DNA of 37,345 bases from Candidatus Melainabacteria bacterium. GTDB taxonomy: Bacteria > Cyanobacteriota > Vampirovibrionia > 2-02-FULL-35-15. Location: assembly GCA_023250205.1 (NCBI GenBank), contig JAHFBE010000020.1, forward strand, positions 1 through 37,345, given 5' to 3'. Made by a program: the position numbers and the translations under genes. Each line of letters opens with the position of its first letter. Position 1 is the first letter of the stretch. Shown here piece by piece: positions 8,012-14,894 of the stretch. The notes under the pieces were generated by a model. It had not been told where the DNA came from and ran no database searches. It saw nothing but the letters and a program-made list of their open reading frames with translations.

Positions 8012-8359
8012 ATGAATCACCAAGAAATAGTAAATAAAATAGACTTCTCAAAAATAAAATGGAACAATATTGGACTCGTTCCTGCAATTATTCAGGACTA
8101 TAAAGACAATGAAATTCTTATGGTTGCTTTTATGAATAGTGAATCACTTGGACTTACGCTTGAAAGAAAAGAAACTTATTTCTATTCCCGCTCACGAAAT
8201 GAGCTATGGCACAAAGGACATAAATCAGGTGAAGTTCAAAAAGTAAAAGAGCTTTACTATGACTGTGATAACGATACGATCTTAGTAAAAGTAGAACAGC
8301 TTGGTGGAGCGGCTTGTCATACTGGCAAACGTTCTTGTTTTTTTAATAAGGTTATTTAG
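8012..8359 (+). CDS. hisI: phosphoribosyl-AMP cyclohydrolase
   Basis: Third step of histidine biosynthesis: opens the adenine ring of phosphoribosyl-AMP to give the ProFAR intermediate, in the cytoplasm. The 115 residues match the stand-alone enzyme. Visible motifs are [11 protein letters not shown], the substrate loop [16 protein letters not shown], the metal-binding YDCDND and the C-terminal [10 protein letters not shown], whose cysteines bind zinc with the DCD cysteine. The HisE pyrophosphatase domain, fused in many bacteria, is absent. No other his gene is adjacent. A TAAAAT box (7999-8004) lies seven bases before the ATG and there is no Shine-Dalgarno. A small membrane protein gene follows after 10 bases. 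Confidence 0.96.
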   Translation: MNHQEIVNKIDFSKIKWNNIGLVPAIIQDYKDNEILMVAFMNSESLGLTLERKETYFYSRSRNELWHKGHKSGEVQKVKELYYDCDNDTILVKVEQLGGAACHTGKRSCFFNKVI

Positions 8360-8369
8360 GGATAAAAAT

Positions 8370-8570
8370 ATGTGGTTAATAATTGGAAGTTTATTTATTG
8401 TATCTATGGCTCTGGTTTCCATTGCTGCATTTATAATATTTGTAAATCTGCCAAACACTAAAGAAAGATTGAAATTTCTTCTTCCGATTTTACTTATAGG
8501 TTTAATAGTTCTGGTGTGCTATATAATGAAATGGCATGTGCCTAGCTGTGAATTTGGGAAGTTTATGTAA
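8370..8570 (+). CDS. small two-helix membrane protein
   Basis: Not recognised. The open frame reaches back into hisI, but the ATG at 8370 is preceded by AGGGA, begins 10 bases after the hisI stop and directly starts a membrane helix, so I chose it (66 residues). Two hydrophobic segments are visible, about residues 2-24 (WLIIGSLFIVSMALVSIAAF) and 35-53 (FLLPILLIGLIVLVCYIM), joined by a charged loop. This is a hairpin membrane protein. It is probably co-transcribed with hisI and convergent with gltX (26-base gap). No function is proposed. Confidence 0.6.
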   Translation: MWLIIGSLFIVSMALVSIAAFIIFVNLPNTKERLKFLLPILLIGLIVLVCYIMKWHVPSCEFGKFM

Positions 8571-8596
8571 CCCACGATTACATTGATTTACAAGTT

Positions 8597-10042
8597 CTAC
8601 ACTAAAACTTTTAATGCTCTCTCAATTCTGGCTTTTACTTTTTCTTTTCCAAGTAATGAAATTATTAGACCCAGATCAGGTCCTTTGTTTGAGCCACTTA
8701 GAGCTACTCTTACAGGCCAGTATAAATCCTTCCCTTTTAAGCTTAATTCTTTCCCCATATCATCAACTGTTTTCTTACAGTCATGTGAATCTTTAAAGTT
8801 CATTGAATCAAGAGAATTTGAAATCTTATCTAATACCTTCTTTGCATTTTCTGTATTTAATATCTTTTGATTCTCCCCCTCATTTAAAGCAAACTTATCG
8901 TCAAAGAAAAACTTTATTAATCCGGGTAATTCATCCAGTTTATTTACTCCGGCTTTTACTAAATCAATCATCTGAAAAAGCTGATCTTTTGGATACATTG
9001 ATAAGTCTAATTCTTTTTCTAGGAAAGACTTTGAGAGATTATATACTTCCTCAATGGTCTTTGCTTTTATGTATTCATTATTAAACCAGTTTAATTTTGG
9101 TAGATCATAAATTGCTGAGCTTTTACTAATTCTGCTGAACTCAAACTTATCATAGACTTCTTCAAATGAAAAAATCTCCTTTTCTGGATTATCAGGAATG
9201 GTCCAGCTCATGTGAACTAAATAGTTAGCTAATGCTTCAGGTAAATAACCTTCTTTTTGATATTTATCTATATTAGCGATATCTCCATGCTTTCTTTTAC
9301 TTAATTTTTCTCTATCATGCGTAAAAATTAAAGGTGCATGTCCAAATATGGGCACTTCAAACCCTAAGGCTTCAAATATAGGGATTTGCTTGGCTGTATT
9401 ATGCAGGTGGTCGTCACCACGTACTATATGACTCATTCTCATATCACCGTCATCTACTACTACAGCAAAGTTATAAAGCGGAATACCATCAGCCCGCATA
9501 ATAACTGGATCTCCACCAAGATCACTTGTGTTTACGCAGATATCGCCTCTTATTTCATCATGCCATTTAATATCAATATTATCCGGCAACTTAAATCTAA
9601 TAACTGCTTTTCTTCCTTCATCTAAAAACTTTTTCTTTTGTTCTTCTGTAAGATTTCTATGTCTGTTATCGTATTTTTCCGGGACCTTTGCCGCTCTTTG
9701 AATCTTTCTTAATTCATCCAGTTCTTCCTGTGTACAAAAACAATGATAGGCTTTTCCTTCATCTAGTAACTTTTGTGCAAATTTTCTGTAAAGATCTAAT
9801 CTTTCGCTTTGATAATAAGGACCTTCATCAAATTCAATGTTTAACCACTTAAACCCATCTAAAATCCCATTTGTATATTCGTCTTTATTTCTTTGTTGAT
9901 CCGTATCTTCTATTCTTAGGATAAACTTTCCTTTTGTCCTTTTTGCAAAGAGATAATTATAAAGAGCAGTTCTTACAGTCCCTAAATGTAAACTTCCTGT
10001 TGGACTTGGAGCGATACGAACTCTGATTTCTTTGTTTGGCAT
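8597..10042 (-). CDS. gltX: glutamyl-tRNA synthetase
   Basis: Class I aminoacyl-tRNA synthetase charging tRNA-Glu, and possibly tRNA-Gln in organisms that use the amidotransferase route. The HIGH-type motif is in APSPTGSLHLGTVRTALYNY near residue 12. The second signature DREKLSKRKHGD (KMSKS equivalent) is near residue 245. CFCTQEELDELR is the remnant of the zinc-binding region, with two cysteines. Length 481 is normal, and the C-terminal anticodon-binding helical domain is complete. It begins 6 bases after the stop of the upstream mscS-like gene, so the two are probably one transcript. Whether it discriminates between tRNA-Glu and tRNA-Gln cannot be told here. Confidence 0.97.
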   Translation of the reverse strand: MPNKEIRVRIAPSPTGSLHLGTVRTALYNYLFAKRTKGKFILRIEDTDQQRNKDEYTNGILDGFKWLNIEFDEGPYYQSERLDLYRKFAQKLLDEGKAYHCFCTQEELDELRKIQRAAKVPEKYDNRHRNLTEEQKKKFLDEGRKAVIRFKLPDNIDIKWHDEIRGDICVNTSDLGGDPVIMRADGIPLYNFAVVVDDGDMRMSHIVRGDDHLHNTAKQIPIFEALGFEVPIFGHAPLIFTHDREKLSKRKHGDIANIDKYQKEGYLPEALANYLVHMSWTIPDNPEKEIFSFEEVYDKFEFSRISKSSAIYDLPKLNWFNNEYIKAKTIEEVYNLSKSFLEKELDLSMYPKDQLFQMIDLVKAGVNKLDELPGLIKFFFDDKFALNEGENQKILNTENAKKVLDKISNSLDSMNFKDSHDCKKTVDDMGKELSLKGKDLYWPVRVALSGSNKGPDLGLIISLLGKEKVKARIERALKVLV

Positions 10043-10048
10043 ATCTGA

Positions 10049-10567
10049 CTATTTTAACACCGTTACCTGCTTAATCTCACTATTTGGAATTATATGAATA
10101 TTTCCATTTGTATCTTTAATAGTGGTTGTCCTAAGGTTTAGTCTTTCAACAGTACCTGATATATCACAAAGTTTTACTTTATCACCTATAGTAAACTGAT
10201 CTTCAATTAGTATAAGAAATCCGTTAATAACATCTTTCATCAAATGTTGTGCTCCTAAACTGAATGCAACGCCAAGTAATCCAGCGCTTGCAAGCAATGG
10301 TCTTACATCAAAACCAAGTTCATTAAGAATCATCATTAGTGAAATTAAAATAATAATGAGATGACTGCTTGAAGAAATAATTTGTCTTATAGTTTCAATT
10401 CTTCTTATAAGTTTTAGGTTTCTTAAAAAATTTTCAGTAGCTAAGTTAATCAGATACTGTATAAAAAAAGCCAGTAATATAATTAGTGCTACTTTAAAAA
10501 AACTTGGAACTATCCATGTTAGTAGGGTTTCAAAAAAGCTTTGTGAAAATGAGATAAAGCTGGACAT
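10049..10567 (-). CDS. short MscS-family mechanosensitive channel protein
   Basis: Small-conductance mechanosensitive channel family, inner membrane, releasing solutes on osmotic downshock. Three hydrophobic segments are visible (about residues 20-40, 66-84 and 88-110). The last is the pore-lining helix with the Ala/Gly pattern LLASAGLLGVAFSLGAQHL. It is followed by the beta domain (INGFLILIEDQFTIGDKVKL and IPNSEI). The protein stops after the beta domain. At 172 residues it lacks the C-terminal alpha/beta cage domain of E. coli MscS (286 residues). The frame ends in a clean stop 6 bases before gltX, so this looks like a natural short form, not a broken gene. Confidence 0.85.
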   Translation of the reverse strand: MSSFISFSQSFFETLLTWIVPSFFKVALIILLAFFIQYLINLATENFLRNLKLIRRIETIRQIISSSSHLIIILISLMMILNELGFDVRPLLASAGLLGVAFSLGAQHLMKDVINGFLILIEDQFTIGDKVKLCDISGTVERLNLRTTTIKDTNGNIHIIPNSEIKQVTVLK

Positions 10568-10605
10568 AAGGTTATTCTATCAAATGGTTAATACTATCAA
10601 TGTTT

Positions 10606-11079
10606 TTATTGTATTTTATCTATTGCTATAAATGCAGCTTTCTTAACATGAATGTCCTCATTTTCTAAATTTGTAATTGCCGTTAGAGCAGGAATAGCTG
10701 AAATAGCGCTTTGTCTAAATTTCCCAAGAGCTTTTGCAGACTCTTCTCTTATAAGTGGGTGCTCATCAAACAAAGATTTAATTAAAATAGGTAAAATCAA
10801 ATCAAGTGGTTCTTTAATCTCACCAAGCGCAAAAACTACAAGACCTCTTGTTTTGTGATTTTCAGTTTTAGTCTCTAAAATTTTAATTAATTTTGGTACT
10901 GCTGGTGTTGAAAAATGTTGCCATGAAGCTAACTCTTCTATTGCAAGATTTTTAATTGTTAAATTAGTGCTTTCTAATTCTTTTATTCGATTTTCTAAAA
11001 GACTTCTGTCTATGGTTCTACCTGAAGAGCCTGTATCCAAATGACTATAAAGTGTAGAGCTATGAATTCTTCCAAACAT
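10606..11079 (-). CDS. HEAT-repeat protein (PBS-lyase-like repeats)
   Basis: About four helical HEAT-like repeats cover residues 25-157, with typical phrases such as LAIEELASW, GLVVFALGEI, IREESAKALGKF and VKKAAFIAIDKI. Such repeats form curved scaffolds for protein contacts. The phycobilin-lyase link of related repeats is not implied here. I start at the ATG at 11079 (157 residues) because TATAAT and a GAAAG stretch lie just upstream. A TTG at 11112 would add 11 Phe-rich residues encoded across that -10 box. It sits downstream of atpA on the same strand, 93 bases after its stop, in the place where cyanobacterial operons have the gamma subunit gene. Confidence 0.75.
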   Translation of the reverse strand: MFGRIHSSTLYSHLDTGSSGRTIDRSLLENRIKELESTNLTIKNLAIEELASWQHFSTPAVPKLIKILETKTENHKTRGLVVFALGEIKEPLDLILPILIKSLFDEHPLIREESAKALGKFRQSAISAIPALTAITNLENEDIHVKKAAFIAIDKIQ

Positions 11080-11172
11080 TGGTTTTCTTTCAAAGAAAAA
11101 ATTATAAAACAATCTTTCCTGAAGAAAAATTAAATTAAAATAAAGTATAAATACAAAGAAAATTCCTTAACG

Positions 11173-12696
11173 TTAAGAAGCAAATAAATTATCTCTAAAC
11201 TTCTCAAGAGTTAACTTGAATTCTTTCTTTTCGTTGTCATCTAGTGCAGCACCTGAGTTTAATTTGTCTTCAAGTTTTTTATTATTTGCTGAGAAGTATT
11301 TAAACCATTCAGTTTTAAAGTTCTGAATAACCTTAGTATCTATGTTATCCAAAACACCTTCATTTGCTGCATAGATAACTGAAACTTGTTGTGCAACAGA
11401 AAGAGGTGAGTACTGAGGCTGTTTTAGAACTTCAGTAAGCTTTTGACCTCTCTTGATTTGTTGTTGTGTAGCAGGATCTAAGTCTGATGCAAACTGAGCA
11501 AATGCTTCCATTTCTCTAAATTGTGCAAGATCGAGTCTTAGCTTTCCAGCGACCATCTTCATAGCTTTTGTTTGTGCAGCACCGCCAACACGGCTGACTG
11601 AGATACCAGCGTTAATTGCAGGTCTGGTACCGGCATTAAATAAATCAGTTTCCAAGAATATTTGTCCGTCAGTAATGGAGATGACGTTTGTAGGAATGTA
11701 AGCAGAAACGTCACTTGCCTGAGTTTCAATGATAGGTAATGCAGTCATTGAACCATTTCCCAGCTTGTCGCTTAACTTTGCTGCTCTTTCAAGGAGTCTG
11801 CTATGTATATAGAAAACATCTCCAGGATAAGCTTCACGCCCAGGTGGTCTTTTTAATAAAAGACTCATACAACGATATGCCCAAGCGTGCTTTGTAAGAT
11901 CATCATAAATGATCAAAACATGCTTTCCATTTTCCATAAACTCTTCACCGATTGAAGCGCCTGCAAATGGTGCTATAAATTGCATTGCTGGAGGATCTGT
12001 AGAAGCCGCAGTTACAATAACGGTGTATTCCATTGCACCGGCATCTTCTAAAATCTTTTTAATTTGTGCAACCGCACCTTGTCTTTGACCAATGGCAACG
12101 TAAATGCAGATAGGTCTATTAGTCTGGTTTTTTTGGTTCAGGATAGTATCAATCGCAATTGCGGTTTTTCCAGTTTGTCTGTCTCCAATAATTAATTCTC
12201 TTTGACCACGTCCAATTGGAATCATTGAGTCAATTGCAGCGATACCGGTTTGAAGGGGTTCACAAACGGATCTTCTTTTAATAATTCCAGGAGCGACACT
12301 TTCAATTGGTCTGAATTTGTTTGACTTGATCTCACCTTTTCCATCAAGTGGCTTACCAAGAGGGTTTACTACACGTCCTATTAGAGCATCGCCTACAGGT
12401 ACGGATGCAATTCTTCCAAGTGTTTTTACCTGGGTTCCTTCTCTAACTTCTCTTGCATGTCCGAACAAAACAACACCAACACTATCTTCTTCAAGGTTTA
12501 AAACCATCCCTAAGGTTTTATCTTTATCATCAAATTCTAGAAGTTCACTGGACATCGCTTGTTCAAGACCATGAACCCTTGCAATTCCATCTCCAATTGA
12601 AATAACAGTTCCAACATTGCTTACGCTTAATTTCCCTTGGTATTGATCTATTTGTTCCTTTAATATGCTAACTATTTCATCTGTTTTGATTGTCAT
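11173..12696 (-). CDS. atpA: F1Fo ATP synthase subunit alpha
   Basis: Regulatory nucleotide-binding subunit of F1. Walker [13 protein letters not shown] is near residue 170. Other family landmarks are [19 protein letters not shown], the Walker B region [31 protein letters not shown], and [15 protein letters not shown] near residue 370 (the arginine-finger region). Length 507 is standard and the C-terminal helical domain is present. The gene follows atpH after 7 bases and is the last atp gene here. The gamma gene that normally follows is missing, and beta and epsilon are not in the window, as expected if they form a separate cluster in the cyanobacterial way. Confidence 0.98.
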   Translation of the reverse strand: MTIKTDEIVSILKEQIDQYQGKLSVSNVGTVISIGDGIARVHGLEQAMSSELLEFDDKDKTLGMVLNLEEDSVGVVLFGHAREVREGTQVKTLGRIASVPVGDALIGRVVNPLGKPLDGKGEIKSNKFRPIESVAPGIIKRRSVCEPLQTGIAAIDSMIPIGRGQRELIIGDRQTGKTAIAIDTILNQKNQTNRPICIYVAIGQRQGAVAQIKKILEDAGAMEYTVIVTAASTDPPAMQFIAPFAGASIGEEFMENGKHVLIIYDDLTKHAWAYRCMSLLLKRPPGREAYPGDVFYIHSRLLERAAKLSDKLGNGSMTALPIIETQASDVSAYIPTNVISITDGQIFLETDLFNAGTRPAINAGISVSRVGGAAQTKAMKMVAGKLRLDLAQFREMEAFAQFASDLDPATQQQIKRGQKLTEVLKQPQYSPLSVAQQVSVIYAANEGVLDNIDTKVIQNFKTEWFKYFSANNKKLEDKLNSGAALDDNEKKEFKLTLEKFRDNLFAS

Positions 12697-12703
12697 TGCT
12701 TCT

Positions 12704-13252
12704 TTAGACCCCCATCCTTTGTTTTAAATTTTCTAGCCTACTTTTAATACTTCCATCATAAACAAGATCGTTAATTTTAACCTTAATACCACCTATTAAA
12801 GAAGGTTCCATCTTTGATTCTATTTCTACCTTTTTATTAGATCCAATTGTATCTTCAATTCCTTGTTTTAATTTTTGAAGTATATTTGTGTCAATATCAA
12901 CTGTTGAGTATACTTCAGCAATAATAGTCCCTTGAGATTTATTTACGAGTTTGTTGAATTGATTGTGTATCTCAGGAAGCAGGTTAAATCTTTTGTTATC
13001 AATAAGTAATAGCAAGAAATTTAAAATCTTTTCATTAATTTTTCCAGAGAACGTTTTTTTGATAATATTTTTTTTCTCTTCTTTTGAAACCCCAGGATTA
13101 TTAAAAAAGCTCCAAGAGTCTTTAACTTGGCTTATTCCTTTGTCTAAGGTTTTAATTTCATTTAGCAATAACTCCTGGAATTGTAAGTCATTATTTGTTA
13201 ACTCCATTAGAGCTTGTGCATAATTTCTTGTAATTTGTTGAGATTGCTTCAT
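12704..13252 (-). CDS. atpH: F1Fo ATP synthase subunit delta (OSCP)
   Basis: Stalk subunit linking the b/b' peripheral stalk to the top of F1. The N-terminal six-helix domain begins [13 protein letters not shown], a common start for the family. The C-terminal domain contains [14 protein letters not shown] and the conserved end [19 protein letters not shown] followed by [10 protein letters not shown]. Length 182 is normal. It starts 4 bases after atpF ends and stops 7 bases before atpA, giving tight operon packing and likely translational coupling. Confidence 0.97.
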   Translation of the reverse strand: MKQSQQITRNYAQALMELTNNDLQFQELLLNEIKTLDKGISQVKDSWSFFNNPGVSKEEKKNIIKKTFSGKINEKILNFLLLLIDNKRFNLLPEIHNQFNKLVNKSQGTIIAEVYSTVDIDTNILQKLKQGIEDTIGSNKKVEIESKMEPSLIGGIKVKINDLVYDGSIKSRLENLKQRMGV

Positions 13253-13256
13253 GTTC

Positions 13257-13838
13257 TTAATTCTTGCTTGGTTTATTTAACTCACTTACAAATTCCTCCA
13301 TAAGTTTTTTTTGTACTTCGTGATTACTGGCTACTTTACTAAGAGCTTCTTCAGCCAACCTTATAGCAGATTCGCTTGCTGATTTTTTAATTGTTTGAAC
13401 CGTTTCATCATAGTTTGAGCTTATTTCACGCTTAATCTTTTGGTTTATTTGCTCAAGTTCTTTTTCTGTATCCTCGTGTATTTGTTTTTTAATTATTTCA
13501 GCGGTTTTCCTAGCCTCAGATTTTATTTCTTCAATCTCAGAAGCAATATCCTCGGTCTTTCTTTGAATAGTGGAAAGTTCTTCTTCTGCTTTAATTTTGG
13601 CTTGTTTTGCATCTTCTAGCTCTTTGCTGATCTGTGTTTTTCTTTGATCGATCATCTTAGGAATAAATTTATTCCCAAGATAAACTAATGCAAGTGCCAG
13701 TATAAGAACATTTAAAAGGTTTGATTCTACTAAAACCTGCCAGGGACCAGTCTCGTGTGCTGATGTGTTGGAGTGTTGATGAGACGAAGACTCAGAGGCA
13801 AGAGCTAAGAGTTGAGGACTAAAGAGAAATTGAAGCAT
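13257..13838 (-). CDS. atpF: F1Fo ATP synthase subunit b, with a repeat-derived N-terminus
   Basis: Peripheral-stalk subunit. A single membrane helix (SNLLNVLILALALVYLGNKF) is followed by a long charged coiled coil (KMIDQRKTQISKELEDAKQA onward) ending near ASNHEVQKKLMEEFVSELN. The start is a problem. The frame is open back to a TTG at 13937 overlapping the upstream gene, but the only ATGs are at 13859 and 13838, both inside a heptamer tandem array, and no ATG, GTG or TTG lies between the array and the membrane helix. I chose 13838 (193 residues, about the length of cyanobacterial b), which gives the leader MLQFLFSPQLLALASES. The array therefore encodes part of the N-terminus whichever start is used. 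No Shine-Dalgarno is visible. Confidence 0.88.
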   Translation of the reverse strand: MLQFLFSPQLLALASESSSHQHSNTSAHETGPWQVLVESNLLNVLILALALVYLGNKFIPKMIDQRKTQISKELEDAKQAKIKAEEELSTIQRKTEDIASEIEEIKSEARKTAEIIKKQIHEDTEKELEQINQKIKREISSNYDETVQTIKKSASESAIRLAEEALSKVASNHEVQKKLMEEFVSELNKPSKN

Positions 13839-13925
13839 GAAGCATGAGGTATGAAACATGAAGGACAAAATAGGGCTTGTTCTTCCTGCCTCTTGCTTCT
13901 TTCTTCCGTTTTCTATCTTTCTAGT
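13789..13925. repeat. degenerate heptamer tandem array in the atpF2-atpF junction
   Basis: Three blocks with period seven can be read on the plus strand. Block 1 (13789-13823): GACTCAG, AGGCAAG, AGCTAAG, AGTTGAG, GACTAAA. Block 2 (13831-13865): TGAAGCA twice, TGAGGTA, TGAAACA, TGAAGGA. Block 3 (about 13880-13925): GTTCTTC, CTGCCTC, TTGCTTC, TTTCTTC, CGTTTTC, TATCTTT. It fills the junction between the b' and b genes and runs into the b coding region. There are no spacers and no encoded mobility gene. Its base composition and periodicity differ sharply from the flanking coding DNA. Confidence 0.8.
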
Positions 13926-14370
13926 GTGAGCTGACAAGTGTTTTTTCTCCTGTTCCTAAAATTTTATTTGTAATGAGGTCAGTTAAAATCCTTATTTCTT
14001 TTTCAAGCTTTTGCATAACTATATTTTTCTCTTCATTAATCTTTCTAAATGATTCTTCTTTTTCTTTATTTAAACCTTCTAAAAGTTTAAGTATTTTTTC
14101 TTCTTTTATTTTTTGAGCTTGTTTTGTAGATTCCTGGATAATTTGATGTGCTTCATGTCTAGCTTCTTTGATTTTGTTTTTGTAGTTTTTAAACCATTCA
14201 TCTGCTTTATGGGTTAGCTCTTTTGCTCTTGAATATTCGCCATCAATCAACTCTTTCCTTGACTCAATAACATTTCCTACAGGTTTGTATAAAGTCAAAT
14301 TTAAAAGGTAGATAAAAACCAAGAAACTGGCTGCAAATATTACAAGAGTAAAGTTTATTTCCAATAACAT
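13921..14370 (-). CDS. atpF2: F1Fo ATP synthase subunit b' (second b-type subunit)
   Basis: The second peripheral-stalk subunit, found as a b/b' pair in Cyanobacteria, chloroplasts and some photosynthetic Proteobacteria. An N-terminal membrane helix (LVIFAASFLVFIYLLNLTLY) is followed by KPVGNVIESRKELIDG, the typical junction, and about 110 residues of charged coiled coil with repeated EEK and KIKE patterns. I start at the ATG at 14370 (149 residues). A TTG nine bases earlier is also in frame. Neither has a good Shine-Dalgarno. It lies between the c gene (48 bases upstream) and the heptamer array before atpF. The b/b' naming rests on position and on comparison with the longer second copy. Confidence 0.9.
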   Translation of the reverse strand: MLLEINFTLVIFAASFLVFIYLLNLTLYKPVGNVIESRKELIDGEYSRAKELTHKADEWFKNYKNKIKEARHEAHQIIQESTKQAQKIKEEKILKLLEGLNKEKEESFRKINEEKNIVMQKLEKEIRILTDLITNKILGTGEKTLVSSH

Positions 14371-14418
14371 AAAAATCAATTCTGTAGAGAAATGTTGCGA
14401 CTTTTCCCTACAAGTAAA

Positions 14419-14694
14419 TTATTGTAATTGTAAGAAGAGTAAAATTGCAATTAAGAAAGCAAACAAGCCAAGTGCTTCAGCAAGCGCTGCAAAGATAAGT
14501 GTATTTGCAAGTAATCTTCCTGTAGCTTCTGGTTGTCTAGCCATTCCTTCAAGTGCTTTGCTGGCTGCAAGTCCTACTCCGATAGCTGGGCCGCCAACTC
14601 CTGTTACTGCTAAACCAGCACCGATAGCTAATCCCATTTTTGCAAGTGAATCTCCGTGACCACCAACTGCTTCTGCAATTAAAACTGGATCCAT
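14419..14694 (-). CDS. atpE: F1Fo ATP synthase subunit c (proteolipid)
   Basis: Ring-forming rotor subunit with two membrane helices. Helix 1 is Gly/Ala-rich (IGAGLAVTGVGGPAIGVGLA), the polar loop is ARQPEA, and helix 2 carries the ion-binding glutamate (FAALAEALGLFAFL, E73). The sodium-type signature, a Gln in helix 1 (GPGIGQG) and ES or ET in helix 2, is replaced by GPAIGVG and EA, so the ring is predicted to carry protons. The ATG at 14694 is set by a perfect GGAGGA five bases upstream. A longer TTG frame would put that Shine-Dalgarno inside the gene. It is the first gene of the cluster. The subunit a gene, normally just upstream, is not here. Confidence 0.96.
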   Translation of the reverse strand: MDPVLIAEAVGGHGDSLAKMGLAIGAGLAVTGVGGPAIGVGLAASKALEGMARQPEATGRLLANTLIFAALAEALGLFAFLIAILLFLQLQ

Positions 14695-14731
14695 GTTTTC
14701 CTCCAAATTTCCTATATAAAATCGATTTTAA

Positions 14732-14754
14732 CCTTAAGGATTATAACATTAAGG
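14732..14754 (-). promoter_or_regulatory. atp operon promoter with inverted repeat over the -10
   Basis: On the minus strand TGTTATAAT (TG, one base, TATAAT; the -10 is at 14745-14740) is an extended -10 about 45 bases before the atpE ATG. It is centred inside CCTTAA (14732-14737) and TTAAGG (14749-14754), an 11-base-spaced inverted repeat that could be an operator. No good -35 is visible. Confidence 0.4.
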
Positions 14755-14894
14755 AAATATGCAGTGCGAGTTTTAAACTGATAAACGTAATTTTATAATT
14801 TGTACTCAAAAAGAATTTTGTATTTGAGCTTATTTGTACATACTCTTGCTTTGAGAGATAGAATTAATCCATAAAGTATTGAGCTAATTTAAAA

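Noticed and set aside
8301-8369. Longer start for the small membrane protein inside hisI
   Set aside because: The extra 23 residues are an out-of-frame reading of the conserved hisI C-terminus. The ATG at 8370 has its own Shine-Dalgarno.
13789-13925. Possible CRISPR or minisatellite array
   Set aside because: The units are only 7 bases, degenerate and without spacers, and no cas gene is present. It is listed as a simple tandem array.
14695-14706. TTG start for subunit c
   Set aside because: It would place the GGAGGA Shine-Dalgarno inside the coding region. The ATG at 14694 is clearly the start.
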